Positions 57,143-64,000 of a stretch of DNA of 64,000 nucleotides are shown one piece after another (positions within the stretch are counted from its first letter, which is position 1; every line of letters begins with the position of its first letter). Position numbers and translations under genes: made by a program. Origin of the DNA: Alitta virens (Eukaryota; Annelida; Polychaeta; Phyllodocida; Nereididae); contig OW028582.1 of NCBI GenBank assembly GCA_932294295.1, forward strand, positions 36,544,704-36,608,703, in the 5' to 3' direction. Below the pieces are notes generated by a model. The model did not search any database, was not told the DNA's origin, and saw nothing but the letters and a program-made list of their open reading frames with translations.

Positions 57143-57869
57143 TCATGACTTTCTTGAAGTTCCTGTGGTGAGTCCTGAGTATTCAATATCCGGCATGCCT
57201 CTTCTGCTCTTCTCAATTTTCTTCTTGAGGTGGAGTGCCTGGTGAGAAGGGACCCTTTTTATGTGTTGATCCAGGAAGCCAAAGTTAGCACACACCCACT
57301 TCTCCTTCTTAGTCGGATTCCGCATTGCCGTTCCAGAAGTTCAGACCTTCATTAACTTCCCAACGTATGTTCACATTGACTCCAACCACGTCTTCAGTTG
57401 CTGGGCAGTGCAGTGGACTGACAGAGTCGCAGCCATCTCTTTCTTCCATCAGACTAGTCTTCTTTTGCTGGTCCTTGTAGTCTCTCATTGTTCTGTAGAA
57501 AAATATGGGGTCCTCCCTGTACCAGTCTGCAATCTTCTGTTCATCTTCAGCTGGGAAGCAAAGCTGGTCCCTCTTCTTCTCTGCAGCATTATCAGGAAGA
57601 ATAAGAACTTGCACAGAAGACTGGTCTTCTAGTTTGGAGTGGGAGGGCTGAACAGAAGCATCACCAGCACCAGGAGATGACTTCTTCATCCTTCATGTCT
57701 GTAGCACAGGAATATCTCCGACATCAGTGTCATATTTGTCCATATCCATGTCTGTATCCTTGGTAAGGGCAACAGAAGAAGTATTATCATCTTCGGCAGT
57801 TTCTTGCAGAACTTCAGAAGGAAGAATATTTGCAGATTTTGCTAAATTGTGTCTTTTATTCAGTCCCAT
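57143..57869 (-). pseudogene. MADF-like partner gene remnant
   Basis: Probable start MGLNKRHN (57869), similar to the outer element's MGPKKRCN. EDEQKIADWYREDPIFFYRT and QQKKTSLM match the MADF-like head, and WVCANFGFLDQHIKRVPSHQ matches the segment after it. Frame changes lie between them, including near 57690 and 57400, and a stop follows. Confidence 0.7.
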
Positions 57870-58199
57870 TTTCACTTTAAAGTCTATGCATTAAACTTTA
57901 AATCTTTCTTCTTCTTCCAGAAAGATATCATGGGCAGGTTTTATGCTTATATAGTCTAGGGCAATGTCACGGGACGCTTTTTTCGTGGTTGATACTTGGC
58001 TCTTATGCCGGATTATACGGCGCTTACGTAGACCGTACATAGCATACGTAGATATTGATTTTCCCTTCACTATATGTCACTTACGTAGAAACTTCCGTGG
58101 TATACTTGGACACTTATGGTGAATACGTGGTTGCTTACATGGCTTACTTGGCTAATCTGCCGAATGATTGAAGACGATGTAAGCCATGTTTAACCAACG

Positions 58200-61100
58200 A
58201 AAACGACTTAAGACTCGCGAAACTTCTGGCGTATGCCAAGTATGATCCGCAGACTGCGGCGTATGATCCAAGTATGAACCACAATAAAATCTTTCCAGCC
58301 CAGTATTTTCATGCATGCTTAAAAATTCCGTTGCTTCAGCCAGAATTTGCAAAACAGTAAGGAAAGGCGAAGTTGGTCTACGGAACGCTTTACGTGGCCG
58401 ATACAGCCCTTCACGTTGATGTTTCCGGCTAGCTTTAGACGCTGACCCCTTCTGGTATGACACTACAGATTGGATGACCTCTTCTGTTTGCATATTTTTT
58501 CATTTCAACAAAAACAACACAACTAATGAATTGGCTGTTTTTCTCTTTTTTTTTATTAATTTATCACAATTTTTACAGAATTCACAAATTAAACAATGTT
58601 TTTTGTCATAATGTCTTTTTTTTTTGGTTGTTTACATTTTTTTTTGTAAGTTGCACACACAAACAGTTGTAGATTGATATCTTAACCACTTATAATCTTA
58701 AACAAATTTGTAGTATTAAATATACACATATTTTTTGTTTATATCACAAATGTAATGCATTCTCACAGCACCTAATATTTCAGGCACTAAAATCATACTA
58801 CACATCCAAAAATCTACATAACATATGCATAATAATACAGAATATGTCGACGCTAACTATTCTCTATTTCCATTTGAATTTATAACCCCTGGAGCAACGA
58901 ATACAAATGAAAAATCGCCCCATTCCAAATTACTTCATATTGAATAAACATACTTGTAAATATATTACCTGTGAACGTTAAATGCAAAGTAAATATATTT
59001 CAACTGTCAACGTGATACTGAGATTGCTACATAAGTATACACTATTTTTTTTTTTCATGGGCATTCTGAATTTTTAAAACCATTAACACTAAGTTACACT
59101 TAAACCGTATCAAGCGAATTATCTGATATTGCGAAATATCTCATGAAAGCATAAAATTAAGCGTCCCTCCCCTTGGATTGGTAAGATAACAACCATAACG
59201 GATTGGTATGCATTTAACAAGATATACATCAACAAAAATTTGTTATTTTTTTTGGTGATTTCACTACCAGAGTGAGTACAAAAGCAATTCAGTTTCTACA
59301 ATCTAAGCTATAACTAATAGATAACTAATAACAAAGTACTATTCTCACAGTTGGGATAAGCTACACTAAAATTAATAATACCTGTCAGTACTGAGTAACC
59401 ACGGGGATATTTTAATACGGGTTAAATTATATTTGCTAATATACTGCAAAATATGTGAACACAAACTGCAAGTCAACTAGGAACACTGGTTTTTGATTTC
59501 GCTACAACTCAGCACTAATCAAACGAGGAAAAATTGAATGTAAAGGCATCAATAATATTTGCATCATCTGTCGGAGAGTGTAAAGTGTCATCATTAAGTA
59601 GCAGCAGCATTAATTGCTGAACTCATTACGATTCGTATTTACGCATTTTTAACACATGTAAGCTTATCGTCGGGTTCAGAGGGGGGGAGTGAGCATTGAA
59701 ACAAATCAATCACCTTTAGTAATTAGCATTAAACAAGAAACAATTTCACAATTAGCTTTTAAAATAAGAGTATTTCACATTTTCAAGCAACTAATTGCAT
59801 TTGGACGCTTGAAAATAACTAACAAATTATCCCATGAATGATGATACATCACCTGATATTGTCACTAACCTGTACTTATTATTCCGTTCAGAATGGTTTA
59901 GTTTTTATGTTGTTGTTTTTTTTCAGTGGTTTTTACAACTAGATTTTTGCTAGTTTTTACATTTCATCTAACTCTTGAGACATTTTACGATACAAGACTG
60001 ATATGAATGTGTGCTTTGTCTTTGGAATGATAGTAGAGCAATTGTAATGATTTGACGAATGACAAAAAAAAATAAAAATATGGTAATGATTAAATCTTTT
60101 TGATGAGAGAAATGTCAATTGTCTAAAATGGGCTAATTATACTCCACTACTATTGCAATTTTGAAGGCAATTTTTGCTGCAATAGCCAACTATTTATACT
60201 AAGGACTGTATAATTAAATTCTGCTGTGATAACAGCATGTAACTGCATATACTATATACTGTCATAATATATACCTATCTACATTCAACATGTATATACA
60301 TTATTATCATAACTACATGACTTTCATAACAATGTTTCTTTCAATACACACATTTCAACTTATATCCAAAACATACAACACTTGAGTGAATACTTTAAAT
60401 TGCTCATAACCACTTACAAATTCATATCCATAATATATTTACAAGATAACCATAACATTCAATCTTACATGTGACAAATTCCCTGTTAGAAACTTGCATT
60501 CAATAACCCAGTTCGCACTTGCTATAACTCACCTTAAACAAATAACAACTGGTTAAACTCATGAAAATATTGACGAGATAGGGCTGGAATTACATTGGCA
60601 AAGAATCTTATCGATGATAGCTGTCAAGAAGAGAAAGATTATGCTTAGAGAGACGACTGAACCAAATCCAAATAAGCTGTAAGATGACAATTGGAACTAA
60701 TTGGACCATATGAAGATTACTAATTCCTGAAATTACCTGTTAACTTTTCAGCAGTCTAGAACAATATCTAACTAACAGTTGGAAACAGACATAATCAACC
60801 TAGATATACTTCACGCAGCACCAAAAACAATCAAGGAAAATTAAGCAATTTTCAGAAACCAAACAGCCATAGTTTACCAAGAAGGATTTAACTACACAAA
60901 GTCGAGATCCATCTCGTCACAACAAAAATATCACAAAATGAATATTCACCTTTATATGATAAACCTGCAGTATTTGTATAATACCAAATCGAACTGTTAA
61001 ATCCAGACATTCTGTAAATAACTCATCACTCATAACGGCACACCACACCAAAGACTGTGGCAGTTATTGGCGACCTTTGAACCGGCAAATTAAAATCCGA

Positions 61101-61748
61101 AAGTGCTATATAATCCCGAAAACGAAGGTACCCAGAGAAGTCAAGACAGAAATGATACTACGGAGAGACAGAACGGTTCTACACTGGTAAAATGACACAA
61201 GAAAACCCTTAAAAATGCAGCAGGTACATAGCTGATAAATATCTGCAATACAGTGTGCGCAATAAAATATCTCCCCATCTTTCTCATCCTCTCTTTTTGC
61301 ATATTCTCTGATGAAACTATACATAATCTACGAAATGGCATCATGGTCAATCGATTTTTTTACAATGTCTTTTCAATATTTGATTTTTTTTTCTTAGCTT
61401 TTCTCTATGTTTAACAAATATATGCCACAAGTTCTTCGATCACGCTGTCTATTGAGCATCATCCTGCTAGTGTCCTCACCGAGAAGAGGCCCAGTACTCT
61501 CCTTCGCTGCGTCAAATCAACGTCTTTTGGTACGATCCTGAAGTGTTTTGCCATGAGATACTATGCATGAAGTACTCATGAAGTACTCATGAAATACTCC
61601 CTTGAAGTACTGAGTCAACTTGTCATGATGACTGGAGAACGTAACGTCTTTGCTCCATGTGTTTAGGATTACTTCAACCGGTTAAATTGCATATGACTAT
61701 GTACCGACAGGGCAGGATATAGTAACCATGGGCGGGAGAGGGCGGCAG
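58200..61748 (-). other. Probable 3' UTR / downstream flank of the TENT4 gene
   Basis: 3.5 kb of AT-rich sequence with no coding exon recognised. Minus-strand AATAAA occurs near 58551-58557. A long 3' UTR would fit TENT4 genes, but this is inference. A small 13-bp repeat (CATGAAGTACT units) is at about 61567-61610. Confidence 0.4.
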
Positions 61749-63755
<2,007 letters not shown>

Positions 63756-64000
63756 TTAAAATATACATGATCAAATGATAATATACACACTTTCACAATG
63801 CATGAAATGATCTGTTTAACAATGCAGCATTTTCATCTCAATTCAACCAGTAATGTTAATACTTTGCAATTGTATATTCAATTAAGTATCAGTACATATG
63901 ACATCCAAAAGTTATATGGCATAATTAACATATCTATTTAAGACAGGTCACAGCAAATATGATAATGCTAATATTGAACCAAGCATCTGCGCTGGCCAGT

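Larger units (their letters stand above)
55651..58150. mobile_element. Third PIF/Harbinger element, relative of the outer one, decayed
   Basis: The left end GGGTGGATCTCACATAGCCG, preceded by TTAA (55647-55650), matches the outer element's left end at 18 of 20 positions. It contains a broken transposase (plus) and a broken MADF-like gene (minus) tail to tail. The right subterminal part (about 57960-58140) shares words such as ATACGTAGATATTGATTTT with the outer element's right part (near 36630). I find no matching right inverted repeat, so the right end is lost or unrecognisable and the end given is approximate. Confidence 0.8.

Overview
This is a stretch of a eukaryotic, animal nuclear genome. 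Its genes are split into short exons with GT-AG introns, the DNA is AT-rich, and the families are bilaterian: a transglutaminase, a lysophosphatidylcholine acyltransferase (LPCAT) and a TENT4-type non-canonical poly(A) polymerase. Introns of about 0.1-15 kb, a tRNA-derived SINE, several MITE families, G-tract elements and PIF/Harbinger transposons with a MADF-like partner gene suggest a marine invertebrate (a lophotrochozoan or a non-vertebrate deuterostome). I cannot place the species.

All three host genes lie on the minus strand. At 2716-26989 is a transglutaminase of 17 coding exons (757 residues). Its first exon encodes a Met-Gly-Cys-Cys acylation start and joins in phase to the body across a 14.9 kb intron full of microsatellites and MITEs. 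At 42391-54782 is a 12-exon LPCAT (557 residues) with HX4D, FPEG and EF-hand motifs, and an NRF1-plus-ETS-like promoter just upstream. At 61749-63754 and beyond the right edge are the last four exons of a TENT4A/B (PAPD7/PAPD5) homologue.

The main discovery is in LPCAT. The exon carrying the catalytic HX4D box is present twice in tandem (49673-49890 and 50481-50698). Both copies are exactly 218 bp and have the same splice phases, so only one can be used per mRNA. One copy looks LPCAT1-like and the other LPCAT2-like, so a single gene may encode by splicing what vertebrates keep in two genes.

Between the transglutaminase and LPCAT sits a nested transposon complex (29843-37050). A 7.2 kb PIF/Harbinger element that kept its MADF-like gene but lost its transposase is interrupted by a second, 4.5 kb Harbinger element with its own transposase and MADF-like gene, both recently broken. 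The outer element landed inside a tandem array of a roughly 165 bp unit. A third, decayed relative of the outer element lies at 55651-58150, upstream of LPCAT. Both complete elements, and the left end of the third, are bordered by TTAA.

The remaining sequence is intron, probable 3' UTR and intergenic DNA with simple repeats. No tRNA, rRNA or CRISPR locus was found.
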